A stretch of 12,221 bases of DNA from an uncultured Hyphomicrobiales bacterium (GTDB taxonomy: Bacteria > Pseudomonadota > Alphaproteobacteria > Rhizobiales > Aestuariivirgaceae). The position numbers and the translations under genes were made by a program. Below the pieces are notes generated by a model, which was given only the letters and a program-made list of their open reading frames with translations, did not search any database and was not told where the DNA came from. How positions within the stretch are numbered: position 1 is the first letter of the stretch; the number at the start of each line of letters is the position of its first letter. This document shows, one piece after another, positions 1 to 7,540 of the stretch. The stretch spans positions 1 to 12,221 of the forward strand of contig CAIYXE010000102.1 of NCBI GenBank assembly GCA_903930095.1, in the 5' to 3' direction.

Positions 1-10
1 GATCACGAGT

Positions 11-66
11 CCCTTCTCCCGTCGCGACGCGATGGGAGAAGGTGCCCGACAGGGCGGATGAGGGCC
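11..66. repeat. GC-rich intergenic palindromic repeat beyond the 3' end of kup
   Basis: Two adjacent stem-loops lie just beyond the kup stop codon. The first has a perfect 9-bp stem (CCTTCTCCC at 12-20 with GGGAGAAGG at 34-42) and a 13-base loop that itself contains the palindrome GTCGCGAC (21-28). The second is GCCC-GACA-GGGC (44-55). The arrangement resembles a short dispersed repeat that I recall from intergenic regions of Hyphomicrobiales. It could help stop or stabilise the kup transcript, but no T-tract follows either stem on the minus strand, so I do not call it a classical terminator. The window starts 10 bases before it, so the left limit is uncertain. Confidence 0.6.
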
Positions 67-84
67 TCTGTCCCGCGGCCCGCC

Positions 85-2007
85 CTACACCGTCACCTGG
101 CTCCCCACCTCGATGACCCGTCCCGGCGGCAGGCGGAAATAGCTGCTCGCGTCATTGGCGTTCTTCGCCATCATGATGAACAGCTTGTCCTGCCACACCG
201 GCATGCCCTGGTATCTCGAGGCGCGCACGCTGCGGCGCGAGAGGAAGAAGGATGTGTCCATCAGGCTGAACTTCAAGCCTGCCTGCGGCGATTTCAGCAA
301 GGCCGCCGGAACATTGGGCGCTTCCATGAAGCCGAAGGTTAGCTCCGCCTTGTAGAAGCGTTCGGACAGCTGCTCGATCTTCAGCCGCTCAGCCGCCGGA
401 ACGGCCGGCACGGGGGCCGTTTTCACCCGCAGAATCACATTGCGCTCATGCAGCACCTTGTAGTGCTTGAGGCTGTGCATCAGGGCCGATGGCGCGCGGC
501 CGGATTGGGCGGAGAGGAACACCGCTGTTCCGGGCACTGTTTCGGGCGGCCGTGCCGACAGGTTCTCGACCAGCTCCGCAAGCGGCACCTCGGAGAGCCT
601 CGTCTTTTCCGCCAGCAGGCGGGAGCCCTCCCGCCATGTCCACATCAGCAGCAGGATGGCGGCGCCGAGTGCCAGCGGCATCCAGCCCCCTTCCATGATC
701 TTGAGCGCATTGGCGCCGAGGAAAATCACGTCAATCACCAACAGCGGCATCATGACGAGCAGCGTAAGCCACAGCGGCCAGCGCCAATCCTTCCAGATCA
801 CGGCGATGGCCATCGTGGCGGTCACCACCATGGTGCCGGTCACCGCGATGCCATAGGCGGTGGCGAGCGCGCTCGACGTCTTGAAGAAGACGACGAGAAT
901 GATGACGCCCGCCAGCAGCAGCCAGTTGACCTGCGGCAGGTAGGTCTGCCCGGCATGTGCCTCGGAGGTGAAGCGGATTTCCATGCGCGGCAGCAGGCCC
1001 AGCTGGATCGCCTGCTGGGTCAGCGAAAAGGCCCCGGTGATCACCGCCTGGGATGCGATGATGGTTGCGGCGGTGGCCAGCACCACCGTGGGGATCAGCG
1101 CCCAGTCCGGCATCATCCGGAAGAAGGGATTGTCGATCGCCTCCGGGTTGGCGATGAGCATCGCCCCCTGCCCCAGATAATTGAGGGCCAGCGCGGGCAG
1201 CACCACGGTGAGCCAGGCCGCCTGGATTGGCCGTTTGCCGAAATGCCCGAGGTCGGCATAAAGCGCCTCGGCACCCGTCACCGCAAGGAAGACAGCCCCC
1301 AGCGTCACAAGGCCGATCAGCCCGTGGTTCATCAGGAAGTTCACGGCATAGATGGGGTTGAAGCTCATCAGCACGCGCGGATGGTCGAAGATGTGATAGA
1401 GGCCCGCCGCGGCGAGGCTCAGGAACCAGACAAGCGTGATGGGGCCGAAGAAGGCCGCCACCCGTGCCGTTCCCTGTGACTGCACGAGGAACAGCGCGAC
1501 GATGATCGCCAGTGCGATGGGCATCACATAGGGCTCGAAGGCCGGCGTGATGATCTTGAGGCCCTCGACCGCCGAGAGCACTGAAATCGCCGGTGTGATG
1601 ATGGCATCGCCATAGAACAGCGCCGCGCCGATCATGCCCAGCACCGCGAGCCATGTGACCGACCTGCCCATGGCGCGCTGCGCCAGCGCCATCAGCGACA
1701 GTGTTCCGCCCTCGCCCTGATTGTCGGCATTGAGCAGGATCAGCACGTATTTGATGGTGACGATGAGGATCAGCGCCCACAGAATGAGCGACAGCACGCC
1801 CAGCACCATGGCCTCGCTCACCGCGCCATCAGAGCGCATGGCCGCCGCCACCGCCTCGCGGAAGGCATAGAGCGGGCTCGTGCCGATGTCGCCGTAGACG
1901 ACACCGATCGAGCCGACGGTGAGCACCAGAAAACCCGGCCGCCGCACGCCGTGGCCCGAAGATGCCGCCTCTTCCGAAGCCTCCCCGTTCGAAGCCGTTC
2001 CAGTCAT
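85..2007 (-). CDS. kup: Kup-family low-affinity potassium uptake transporter
   Basis: This 640-residue inner-membrane protein belongs to the KUP/HAK/KT family, which imports K+ probably with H+. The family signature GDIGTSPLY is at residues 39-47. Other family-like stretches are DNQGEGG (95-101), [10 protein letters not shown] (133-142), [14 protein letters not shown] (244-257), NYLGQGA (276-282) and GGWMPL (440-445). Residues about 25-455 are a run of hydrophobic segments, consistent with the usual 12 membrane helices. Residues about 460-640 form the cytoplasmic domain, ending in the typical [11 protein letters not shown] tail. Length matches full-length bacterial Kup. The ATG is supported by GGAG (2015-2018 on this strand) 7 bases upstream. 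The gene stands alone, divergent from the GFA-type gene and with no other K+ genes nearby. The first 20 residues are polar and low in complexity, as is common before the first helix. Confidence 0.96.
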   Translation of the reverse strand: MTGTASNGEASEEAASSGHGVRRPGFLVLTVGSIGVVYGDIGTSPLYAFREAVAAAMRSDGAVSEAMVLGVLSLILWALILIVTIKYVLILLNADNQGEGGTLSLMALAQRAMGRSVTWLAVLGMIGAALFYGDAIITPAISVLSAVEGLKIITPAFEPYVMPIALAIIVALFLVQSQGTARVAAFFGPITLVWFLSLAAAGLYHIFDHPRVLMSFNPIYAVNFLMNHGLIGLVTLGAVFLAVTGAEALYADLGHFGKRPIQAAWLTVVLPALALNYLGQGAMLIANPEAIDNPFFRMMPDWALIPTVVLATAATIIASQAVITGAFSLTQQAIQLGLLPRMEIRFTSEAHAGQTYLPQVNWLLLAGVIILVVFFKTSSALATAYGIAVTGTMVVTATMAIAVIWKDWRWPLWLTLLVMMPLLVIDVIFLGANALKIMEGGWMPLALGAAILLLMWTWREGSRLLAEKTRLSEVPLAELVENLSARPPETVPGTAVFLSAQSGRAPSALMHSLKHYKVLHERNVILRVKTAPVPAVPAAERLKIEQLSERFYKAELTFGFMEAPNVPAALLKSPQAGLKFSLMDTSFFLSRRSVRASRYQGMPVWQDKLFIMMAKNANDASSYFRLPPGRVIEVGSQVTV

Positions 2008-2163
2008 GAGAGTACTCCAGTTATCTTGCAGTGCAGCAAGAGAGAGGCATATATGCGCACCGTAGCCAGGGCCTATATGCTATTGGGGCACGTCAGGATT
2101 GCAAGCAGGGAAAGGTAAGCCAGCCTGACCTGCAACCCTGGCAGCCTCGAAAGGACGAAGACC
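2008..2163. promoter_or_regulatory. Divergent intergenic region between kup and the GFA-type gene
   Basis: These 156 bases must hold both start regions. I see no convincing sigma-70 hexamer pair for either gene, but several symmetrical elements. There is a perfect 10-bp palindrome GCATATATGC (2047-2056), partly echoed by CTATATGC (2072-2079). A small hairpin CTTGC/GCAAG (2025-2029 with 2036-2040) would lie in the kup leader just before its ribosome site. An inverted repeat GTCAGG (2092-2097)/CCTGAC (2124-2129) competes with CAGGATTGCA (2094-2103)/TGCAACCCTG (2131-2140, one mismatch), both ahead of the GFA-type gene. These could be operator sites or leader structure; the function is inferred only from position. 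Confidence 0.4.
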
Positions 2164-2640
2164 ATGACAAACAATGTCACCACCGGCGGATGCCAGTGCG
2201 GCGCGCTCCGCTATCGCATTGAGGGCCCGCTGGGCCCCGCCGGCTTCTGCCACTGCCGCATGTGCCAGAAGGCCTTCGGCTCCTTCGGCGCCCCCCTTGT
2301 CAGCGCCGACCCGGCACGTTTCCGCTGGACCAGGGGCGAGCCCGCCATCTTCCGCTCCTCCCCCGTCGTGGCGCGCGGCTTCTGCCGCGACTGCGGCACG
2401 CCGATGTTCATGCTGGAGGACGGCTATGGCCCGATCGAGCTCGCCATCGGCACGCTGGACGATCCCGCCACAGCCGCACCCGATCACGTGGCGGGGGTGG
2501 AGAGCAAGCTGCCCTGGGCCGATGCACTCCCCAGCCTTCCCGCCCGCACCACGGCGGATGACCGCACGCCGGAGGACCTGGCGAAGCTCACATCGCGCCA
2601 GCACCCGGACCATGACACGGAGCGCTGGCCGCCTGCCTGA
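2164..2640 (+). CDS. GFA/CENP-V-type zinc-binding protein
   Basis: This 158-residue protein matches the GFA family, named after a proposed glutathione-dependent formaldehyde-activating enzyme. Most members have no proven reaction, so the name should be read as a fold rather than a function. The zinc-binding cysteines are all visible: C10-x-C12 (GGCQCGALRY), C29-H-C31-x-x-C34 (CHCRMC) and C74-x-x-C77 (CRDCGTPMF). The TGGCxCGAxRY start is typical of the family. The polar C-terminal tail after about residue 125 is less characteristic. The ATG has AAGGA (2151-2155) 8 bases upstream. There is no signal peptide or membrane segment, so it is likely cytosolic. It is the only intact plus-strand gene and ends 3 bases before the convergent stop of the next gene. 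No formaldehyde or glutathione genes lie nearby to support a specific role. Confidence 0.9.
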   Translation: MTNNVTTGGCQCGALRYRIEGPLGPAGFCHCRMCQKAFGSFGAPLVSADPARFRWTRGEPAIFRSSPVVARGFCRDCGTPMFMLEDGYGPIELAIGTLDDPATAAPDHVAGVESKLPWADALPSLPARTTADDRTPEDLAKLTSRQHPDHDTERWPPA

Positions 2641-2643
2641 GGC

Positions 2644-3222
2644 TCAGGGCCTCGGCGTTCCCGCCTGCCGCAACGCCGTCTCGAGCGCCGCCACCCGGGC
2701 AGGCTCGCCGTAGAGCCGGATGAGGCCGTAATCGAGCGCCGCAGCACCGTCGAGCCGGCCCCTCGCCATGGCGATGATGACGGGTTCGTCGCTCACCACC
2801 ACCACATCGCCCTTCGAGGGCCCCTTCACATGGGGTGTTGCCGTTATGGCGCCGCCCTGCTCGGCAAAGCGCGTCCACAGCACAGGGCCGATCATGACGA
2901 GGGTGAAGGCGGGAAGCGCCGGATTTTCCGCGTCGAGTTCCTCCGCCACGGTGGAGAGCGCATCCGCCGCCCGGCGAAAGCCGAGCAGCGCGCGGTTGGC
3001 GGCTGACGCGTTGTCCGGCGCGAGCAGCCCATCCGCTTGCGCCTGCCACACGGCGGTTGAGACCCACAGCGCCTTGGGAAAGGCGAAGTTCAGCATGCCG
3101 CGCTGGAAGGCGGCGTTGTTCGGGTCCTCGAAGCCGCAGGCCACAGCCGCCCCGCCGCCGAATGCGAGCAGCGCCGCCATGGCGGCACACTGCATCATCC
3201 GGCGCGGGACGCCTTGCTTCAT
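2644..3222 (-). CDS. Exported protein of unknown function, coupled to alaS
   Basis: I do not recognise this 192-residue protein. It begins with a signal peptide: basic residues (K2, R7, R8), a hydrophobic core at about 10-27, and AVA just before C29. It could be cut by signal peptidase I after A28. Cys29 as a lipidated residue is possible but the lipobox (A-V-A-C) is poor, lacking the usual Leu at -3. The mature part begins [12 protein letters not shown] and includes [19 protein letters not shown] at about 45-63, probably a conserved family core, then a mixed alpha/beta C-terminal half with no catalytic motif I can name. Its ATG overlaps the alaS TGA by 4 bases (ATGA, 3219-3222), so it is probably translated from the alaS transcript by re-initiation. 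The stop lies 3 bases from the convergent GFA-type stop, leaving little room for a terminator. Confidence 0.85.
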   Translation of the reverse strand: MKQGVPRRMMQCAAMAALLAFGGGAAVACGFEDPNNAAFQRGMLNFAFPKALWVSTAVWQAQADGLLAPDNASAANRALLGFRRAADALSTVAEELDAENPALPAFTLVMIGPVLWTRFAEQGGAITATPHVKGPSKGDVVVVSDEPVIIAMARGRLDGAAALDYGLIRLYGEPARVAALETALRQAGTPRP

Positions 3223-5876
3223 CCCAGAGCCGCCCTGACCGCCGCCAGCGCCTCCTCGGCCTTGTCGCCGTCGGGGCCGCCCGCCTGGGCCATGTCGGGC
3301 CTTCCGCCGCCACCCTTGCCGCCCAGTGCGGCCGCACCCGCACGCACCAGGTCGATGGCGCTGAAACGCGCCGTCAGGTCATTGGTGACGCCGACGACGA
3401 GGCCCGCACGGCCCTCGTCATTGAGGCCCACGAGTGCGACGACGCCCGAGCCGAGCTTCGCCTTGCCCTCATCGACGAGGCCCTTCATGTCATTGGGCGA
3501 AATGCCCTTCAGCACGCGGGCCATCAGCTTCACGCCATTGACCTCCGAGATGCCCTCGTCACCGCCCTTGGCGCCACCGCCCATCGCCAGTTGCTTCCGG
3601 GCCTCGGCCAGTTCCTTCTCGAGCTTGCGGCGCTCGTCCAGCAGCGTCTCGATACGCGTCACGATCTCGCCCGCGGGCGCCTTCAGCGCTGCCGCAGCCG
3701 CCTGCACGCGGCGGTCCTGCTCCTCCAGATAGGCGCGCGCGGCGGGGCCGGCGAGTGCTTCAACGCGGCGGACACCGGCGGCAGAGGCGCTCTCGCTCAC
3801 CACCTTGATGAGGCCGATGTCGCCCGTGCGCGAGACATGCGTACCGCCGCAGAGTTCCAGCGAGTAGATGGGCTTGCCCGCGCCATGGGCATTGCGCCCC
3901 ATGGAGACGACGCGCACCTCCTCGCCGTACTTCTCACCGAACAGCGCCATGGCGCCTTCGGCGATGGCCGCGTCAACCGTCATCAGCCGGGTGTTCACGG
4001 CATCGTTCTGAAGCACGATCTCATTGGCGATGGCCTCGACCTGGGAGATCTCGTCCGGGCTCATGGCCTTGTTGTGAGAGACGTCGAAGCGCAGACGGTT
4101 GGGCTCAACGAGCGAGCCCTTCTGCGCGACATGCGCGCCCAGCGTGATGCGCAGCGCCTCATGCAGCAGGTGCGTTGCCGAGTGGTGGATGCGGTTGCCC
4201 GAGCGGCGCGTGTGGTCGACCGCGAGCTCGACGGCATTGCCGGGCTTCAGCGTGCCCTGCTCCACATGTCCGACGTGGACAAAGAGATCGCCCACGCGCT
4301 TCTGCGCATCGGTGACGCGGAATACCGCGCCCTCCGCCGTGCGGATCACGCCATGGTCGCCCGTCTGGCCGCCCGACTCGCCGTAGAACGGCGTCTGGTT
4401 GACGATGATGGAACCCTTCTGGCCAGCGCCAAGGCTCTCCACTTCCTTGCCGTCGACCACGATGGCGCGGATGATGCCCTCCGCCGTCTCGGTGTCGTAG
4501 CCGAGGAATTCAGTGGCGCCCACCTTCTCGCGCAGCTCGAACCAGATCGCCTCGGTCTTGGCCTCGCCCGTGCCCTTCCAGGCCTTGCGGGCTTCCTCGC
4601 GCTGGGCGTCCATCGCGGCGGTGAAGGCCGCCGTGTCGACCGCGATGCCGCGCGGCCTCAGCGCGTCCTGCGTCAGGTCGAGGGGAAAGCCATAGGTGTC
4701 ATAGAGCTTGAAGGCCGTCTCGCCCGAGAAGGTATCGCCCTTGGCAAGGCCCGAGGAGCCTTCGTCCAGCAGGCGAAGCCCACGCTCCAGCGTCTTCTTG
4801 AAGCGGTTTTCCTCGAGATAGAGCGTCTCGGTGATCATTGCCTCGCCGCGCACCAGTTCGGGGTAGGCAGCGCCCATCTCGCGCACAAGCGCGGGCACCA
4901 GCCGGTGCATCAGCGGCTCCCTGGCACCCAGCAGCTCGGCGTGGCGCATGGCGCGGCGCATGATGCGGCGGAGAACGTATCCGCGGCCCTCGTTCGACGG
5001 CAGCACGCCATCGGCGATGAGGAAGGAGGAGGCGCGCAGATGATCGGCAATGACGCGGTTCGAGGCCTTGGCCTCACCCTCCGCCGGAACGCCCGTGCGC
5101 TCGACGATGGCAGAGATCAGCGCGCGGAACAGGTCCGTCTCGTAATTGTCGTGTGTGCCCTGCAGCACCGCCGAGATGCGCTCAAGGCCCATGCCGGTGT
5201 CGATCGAGGGCTTGGGCAGGCGGATCCGCTCCTCCTTCGAAACCTGCTCGTATTGCATGAACACGAGGTTCCAGATCTCGATGAAGCGGTCGCCATCGGC
5301 TTCCGCCGAGCCCGGGGGGCCGCCCCAGATTTTATCGCCATGGTCGTAGAAGATCTCGGAACAGGGCCCGCAGGGGCCGGTATCGCCCATCGACCAGAAA
5401 TTGTCGGAGGTGGGGATGCGGATGATGCGGCTGTCGGGCAGCCCCGCGATCTTCTTCCACAGCGCATGCGCCTCGTCGTCTTCGGAGAAGACGGTGACGG
5501 TGAGCTTGTCGGCGGGAAGTCCATATTCGCGGGTGACCAGCGTCCAGGCCCATTCGATGGCTTGCGGCTTGAAATAATCGCCGAAGGAGAAATTGCCCAG
5601 CATCTCGAAGAAGGTGTGGTGGCGTGCGGTATAGCCCACATTGTCGAGGTCATTGTGCTTGCCGCCCGCGCGCACGCATTTCTGCGCCGTGGTGGCCCGC
5701 GTGTAGGGGCGCTTCTCCATGCCGGTGAACACGTTCTTGAACTGAACCATGCCGGAGTTCGCAAACATCAGCGTCGGGTCGTTCCTGGGAACGAGCGGCG
5801 ATGAGGCGACAATCTCATGCCCCTGGCGCCTGAAGAAATCGAGGAAGGTGGAACGAATCTGTGCAAGCCCAGTCAT
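3219..5876 (-). CDS. alaS: Alanine--tRNA ligase
   Basis: This is a full-length 885-residue cytoplasmic alanyl-tRNA synthetase, which charges tRNA-Ala and hydrolyses mischarged Ser- and Gly-tRNA-Ala. The N-terminal class II catalytic core starts with the typical [24 protein letters not shown] and [11 protein letters not shown] (to residue 43). It continues through [15 protein letters not shown] (67-81), [17 protein letters not shown] (87-103) and the DTGMGLERI segment (226-234). The editing domain carries its metal ligands H565-x3-H569 and C676-x3-H680 (CGGTH). A charged coiled coil at about 735-765 leads into the C-Ala domain, with the [12 protein letters not shown] motif at 856-867. The ATG gives the expected N terminus, although no strong ribosome site precedes it. 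The downstream exported-protein gene overlaps its stop. A candidate promoter lies about 40 bases upstream. All key residues are present and nothing appears truncated. Confidence 0.98.
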   Translation of the reverse strand: MTGLAQIRSTFLDFFRRQGHEIVASSPLVPRNDPTLMFANSGMVQFKNVFTGMEKRPYTRATTAQKCVRAGGKHNDLDNVGYTARHHTFFEMLGNFSFGDYFKPQAIEWAWTLVTREYGLPADKLTVTVFSEDDEAHALWKKIAGLPDSRIIRIPTSDNFWSMGDTGPCGPCSEIFYDHGDKIWGGPPGSAEADGDRFIEIWNLVFMQYEQVSKEERIRLPKPSIDTGMGLERISAVLQGTHDNYETDLFRALISAIVERTGVPAEGEAKASNRVIADHLRASSFLIADGVLPSNEGRGYVLRRIMRRAMRHAELLGAREPLMHRLVPALVREMGAAYPELVRGEAMITETLYLEENRFKKTLERGLRLLDEGSSGLAKGDTFSGETAFKLYDTYGFPLDLTQDALRPRGIAVDTAAFTAAMDAQREEARKAWKGTGEAKTEAIWFELREKVGATEFLGYDTETAEGIIRAIVVDGKEVESLGAGQKGSIIVNQTPFYGESGGQTGDHGVIRTAEGAVFRVTDAQKRVGDLFVHVGHVEQGTLKPGNAVELAVDHTRRSGNRIHHSATHLLHEALRITLGAHVAQKGSLVEPNRLRFDVSHNKAMSPDEISQVEAIANEIVLQNDAVNTRLMTVDAAIAEGAMALFGEKYGEEVRVVSMGRNAHGAGKPIYSLELCGGTHVSRTGDIGLIKVVSESASAAGVRRVEALAGPAARAYLEEQDRRVQAAAAALKAPAGEIVTRIETLLDERRKLEKELAEARKQLAMGGGAKGGDEGISEVNGVKLMARVLKGISPNDMKGLVDEGKAKLGSGVVALVGLNDEGRAGLVVGVTNDLTARFSAIDLVRAGAAALGGKGGGGRPDMAQAGGPDGDKAEEALAAVRAALG

Positions 5877-5911
5877 GTGACGCCCAGCAATGAAATGAGT
5901 TGATTGCGGCG

Positions 5912-5940
5912 GTCATAATGGCCGTGGCCCGCCCTGTCCA
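5912..5940 (-). promoter_or_regulatory. Candidate sigma-70 promoter for alaS
   Basis: Read on the minus strand, TGGACA (5935-5940; 5 of 6 to TTGACA) is followed after 17 bases by TATGAC (5912-5917; 4 of 6 to TATAAT). Transcription would start near 5905, giving a leader of about 30 bases before the alaS ATG. The site begins 6 bases past the edge of the 17-bp inverted repeat, which would therefore stay outside the transcript. This rests on hexamer match and spacing only. Confidence 0.42.
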
Positions 5941-5946
5941 GAATTA

Positions 5947-6085
5947 CCCAACCCTCTCCCCCTCGCCCCCGCAGGGGGAGAGGGTTGGGGTGAGGGGGCC
6001 TCTCCGCGAGTCCGTTGCTTGAGCATCTCACCCGCTGAACCACCCCCTCACCCCTGCCCCTCTCCCCCCGCAGGGGGCGAGGGAA
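5947..6085. repeat. Pair of GC-rich palindromic repeats in opposite orientation
   Basis: The recA-alaS spacer (5877-6223, 347 bases) holds no gene I can support. Its core is two related units. Unit 1 has a perfect 17-bp stem (5947-5963 with 5973-5989) around a 9-base loop, followed by GGGGTGAGGGGG (5987-5998). Unit 2 has the reverse complement of that segment, CCCCCTCACCCC (6043-6054), followed by a weaker hairpin (about 6051-6084). The units are thus inverted copies separated by about 40 unrelated bases (6001-6040). They resemble dispersed intergenic palindromes common in GC-rich proteobacteria. Possible roles are transcript stabilisation or attenuation between recA and alaS, or none. Confidence 0.7.
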
Positions 6086-6105
6086 AAAAGGGCCAAACGC
6101 ACGAA

Positions 6106-6131
6106 CGCCCTCCGTGGGGAAGCGGAGGGCG
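6106..6131 (-). terminator. Hairpin downstream of recA, possible terminator
   Basis: CGCCCTCCG (6106-6114) pairs perfectly with CGGAGGGCG (6123-6131) around an 8-base loop, about 100 bases past the recA stop in the direction of transcription. A run of six T residues on the minus strand lies further on (6084-6089), 16 bases after the stem, which is too far for a textbook intrinsic terminator. It may act with the adjacent hairpins. Confidence 0.35.
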
Positions 6132-6151
6132 CCGTTGGGCAAGCGGTGTGG

Positions 6152-6195
6152 GGCAACACCGGGTGCTGCCGGACGCCCTTGGGCAAAGCGTCCGG
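6152..6195 (-). terminator. Two tandem stem-loops just after the recA stop
   Basis: CCGGACGC (6169-6176) pairs with GCGTCCGG (6188-6195) across an 11-base loop, 28 bases past the recA stop. An adjoining, mutually exclusive structure is GGCAACACC with GGTGCTGCC (6152-6170, one G-U pair). Neither is followed by a T-tract on the minus strand. They are the closest structures to the recA 3' end and may protect or terminate the mRNA; the call as terminator is tentative. Confidence 0.35.
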
Positions 6196-6223
6196 AGTCT
6201 GGGAAATGCGGGGAAAGCGGGCC

Positions 6224-7297
6224 TCAGTCGTCCGAGGCAGCCTCGTCCTTTTCCGAGCCGTGGCTCAGCGCGGCGGCGAGGATGCCGGCATTGGAGCGGA
6301 TGGTCTGCTCGATGGCGTTGGCCATGTCGGGGTTCTGGCGCAGGAAATTCTTGGCGTTCTCACGCCCCTGACCGATGCGCTCGCCATTATAGGAGAACCA
6401 GGAGCCCGATTTCTCCACCACGCCCGCGGTGACGCCGAGGTCGACCAGCTCGCCCACCTTGGAGATGCCTTCGCCATACATGATATCGAATTCCACCTGC
6501 TTGAAGGGCGGAGCCACCTTGTTCTTGACTACCTTGACGCGGGTCTGGTTGCCCACCACCTCGTCACGGTCCTTAATGGCGCCGATGCGGCGGATGTCGA
6601 GGCGGACGGAGGCATAGAACTTCAGCGCATTGCCGCCCGTCGTGGTTTCGGGCGAGCCGAACATCACGCCGATCTTCATGCGGATCTGGTTGATGAAGAT
6701 GACCATGCAGTTGGTCTTGGAGATGGAGCCGGTGAGCTTTCTCAGCGCCTGGCTCATCAGACGGGCCTGCAGGCCCGGCAGCTGGTCGCCCATCTCACCC
6801 TCGAGCTCCGCGCGCGGCGTCAGTGCCGCAACCGAGTCGATCACCAGCACCTCAACGGCACCCGAGCGCACCAGCGTGTCGGCAATCTCGAGGGCCTGCT
6901 CACCCGTGTCGGGCTGGGAGATCAGCAGATCGTCGATCTTGACGCCCAGCTTGCGGGCATAGACGGGGTCGAGCGCATGCTCAGCGTCCACGAAGGCGCA
7001 GATGCCGCCGCGCTTCTGGGCCTCGGCGATGGTCTGCAGCGCCAGCGTGGTCTTGCCGGAGGATTCAGGGCCATAGATCTCGATGACGCGGCCCTTCGGC
7101 AGGCCGCCGATGCCAAGTGCGATGTCGAGCCCCAGCGAGCCTGTGGAGATCGCCTCGATCTCAAGCGCCGTCGAGGCGCCGAGCTTCATGATCGAGCCCT
7201 TGCCGAACGCCCGCTCGATCTGGCTCAGGGCCGCATCCAGTGCCTTGCTCTTGTCCATGTTGCTCTCAACGACCCGAAGATTCGACTGCGCTGCCAT
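6224..7297 (-). CDS. recA: Recombinase RecA
   Basis: This 357-residue protein is a complete RecA, the ATP-dependent strand-exchange protein that also stimulates LexA self-cleavage in the SOS response. The Walker A motif GPESSGKTT is at 76-84 and Walker B (VLVIDSV) at 150-156. NQIRMKIG (203-210) leads into the DNA-binding loop 2 region through [18 protein letters not shown] (213-230). The acidic C-terminal tail ends EKDEAASDD, as is usual for modulation of DNA access. Length is normal. The ATG has AAGGAG (7305-7310) at 7 bases. An SOS operator array lies about 50-90 bases upstream, so damage-inducible control by LexA is expected. alaS follows downstream after a hairpin-rich spacer, a gene pair I recall as conserved in many alphaproteobacteria. 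Confidence 0.99.
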   Translation of the reverse strand: MAAQSNLRVVESNMDKSKALDAALSQIERAFGKGSIMKLGASTALEIEAISTGSLGLDIALGIGGLPKGRVIEIYGPESSGKTTLALQTIAEAQKRGGICAFVDAEHALDPVYARKLGVKIDDLLISQPDTGEQALEIADTLVRSGAVEVLVIDSVAALTPRAELEGEMGDQLPGLQARLMSQALRKLTGSISKTNCMVIFINQIRMKIGVMFGSPETTTGGNALKFYASVRLDIRRIGAIKDRDEVVGNQTRVKVVKNKVAPPFKQVEFDIMYGEGISKVGELVDLGVTAGVVEKSGSWFSYNGERIGQGRENAKNFLRQNPDMANAIEQTIRSNAGILAAALSHGSEKDEAASDD

Positions 7298-7347
7298 CGG
7301 TGTACTCCTTCATTCCGCCTGGGTCCACCGGCGCGTCAGCTGTGTGC

Positions 7348-7384
7348 GAACCGGTGATGTTCTAAATATGTTCCATCTCTGTTC
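7348..7384 (-). promoter_or_regulatory. Tandem LexA (SOS) operator of recA
   Basis: Four half-sites stand exactly 11 bases apart. On the plus strand they are GAAC (7348-7351), GTTC (7359-7362), GTTC (7370-7373) and GTTC (7381-7384), each separated by 7 bases. The alphaproteobacterial LexA box is the direct repeat GTTC-N7-GTTC, so 7359-7373 and 7370-7384 are two overlapping complete boxes sharing the middle half-site. The outer GAAC is in the opposite orientation at the same spacing. The array covers the expected recA promoter, so LexA binding would block RNA polymerase. Confidence 0.85.
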
Positions 7385-7393
7385 GAAATGCAA
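7365..7393 (-). promoter_or_regulatory. Candidate recA core promoter overlapping the SOS operator
   Basis: On the minus strand, TTGCAT (7388-7393) and CATATT (7365-7370) are separated by 17 bases and enclose two of the GTTC half-sites. The -35 match is poor (TTG only) and the -10 matches 4 of 6, which fits a promoter lying under LexA control. The transcript would start near 7358, leaving a leader of about 60 bases before the recA ATG. Confidence 0.4.
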
Positions 7394-7498
7394 GTAAAAA
7401 ACGAAAACAAGCCATCCCCTTGAAAAGATGGTAAATGCCAAAAACAAAATCGGAACATACCGGAACGGCGCGGCAGACCAAGGATGAGATCCGCAAGC

Positions 7499-7540
7499 CC
7501 CGAAACTGCCCGTGTGGCGCGAATTTCCTTCAGTTTCGGG
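7499..7540 (-). repeat. 10-bp inverted repeat spanning the amidase stop codon
   Basis: CCCGAAACTG (7499-7508) is perfectly complementary to CAGTTTCGGG (7531-7540) with a 22-base loop. The right arm includes the end of the amidase gene and most of its TGA. The mRNA could fold into a hairpin at the 3' end of the transcript, but no T-tract follows, so factor-independent termination here is uncertain. Confidence 0.45.

Noticed and set aside
3057..5804. A 915-codon open frame on the plus strand, antisense to nearly all of alaS
   Set aside because: Its translation is Arg/Ala/His/Leu-rich low-complexity sequence with no domain, as expected for the antisense frame of a GC-rich gene. alaS on the other strand is complete with all motifs.
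5947..6085. CRISPR-like array
   Set aside because: Only two units in opposite orientation, with no regular spacer and no cas genes; this is a palindromic repeat pair.
5873..6142. An 89-codon minus-strand frame in the recA-alaS spacer
   Set aside because: It is a translation of the GC-rich palindromic repeats (Pro/Leu/Arg/Gly-rich peptide), a familiar kind of false gene call, and it runs into the alaS start codon.
6146..7357. A 403-codon open frame antisense to recA, and similar long frames opposite kup (448-1479) and cckA (10220-11413)
   Set aside because: All are compositional shadows of unmistakable genes; none has a recognisable domain or convincing ribosome site.
7453..7466. GAAC-N6-GAAC (two CGGAAC copies 10 bases apart) as a further LexA box
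   Set aside because: The spacing is one base short of the N7 required, and the site lies about 70 bases further from recA than the real operator, with no gene starting beside it.
7385..7529. A small gene or RNA in the AT-richer stretch between the SOS operator and the amidase stop
   Set aside because: No reading frame with start, ribosome site and coding character; only weak short complementarity (CCATC/GATGG near 7412-7432) is visible.
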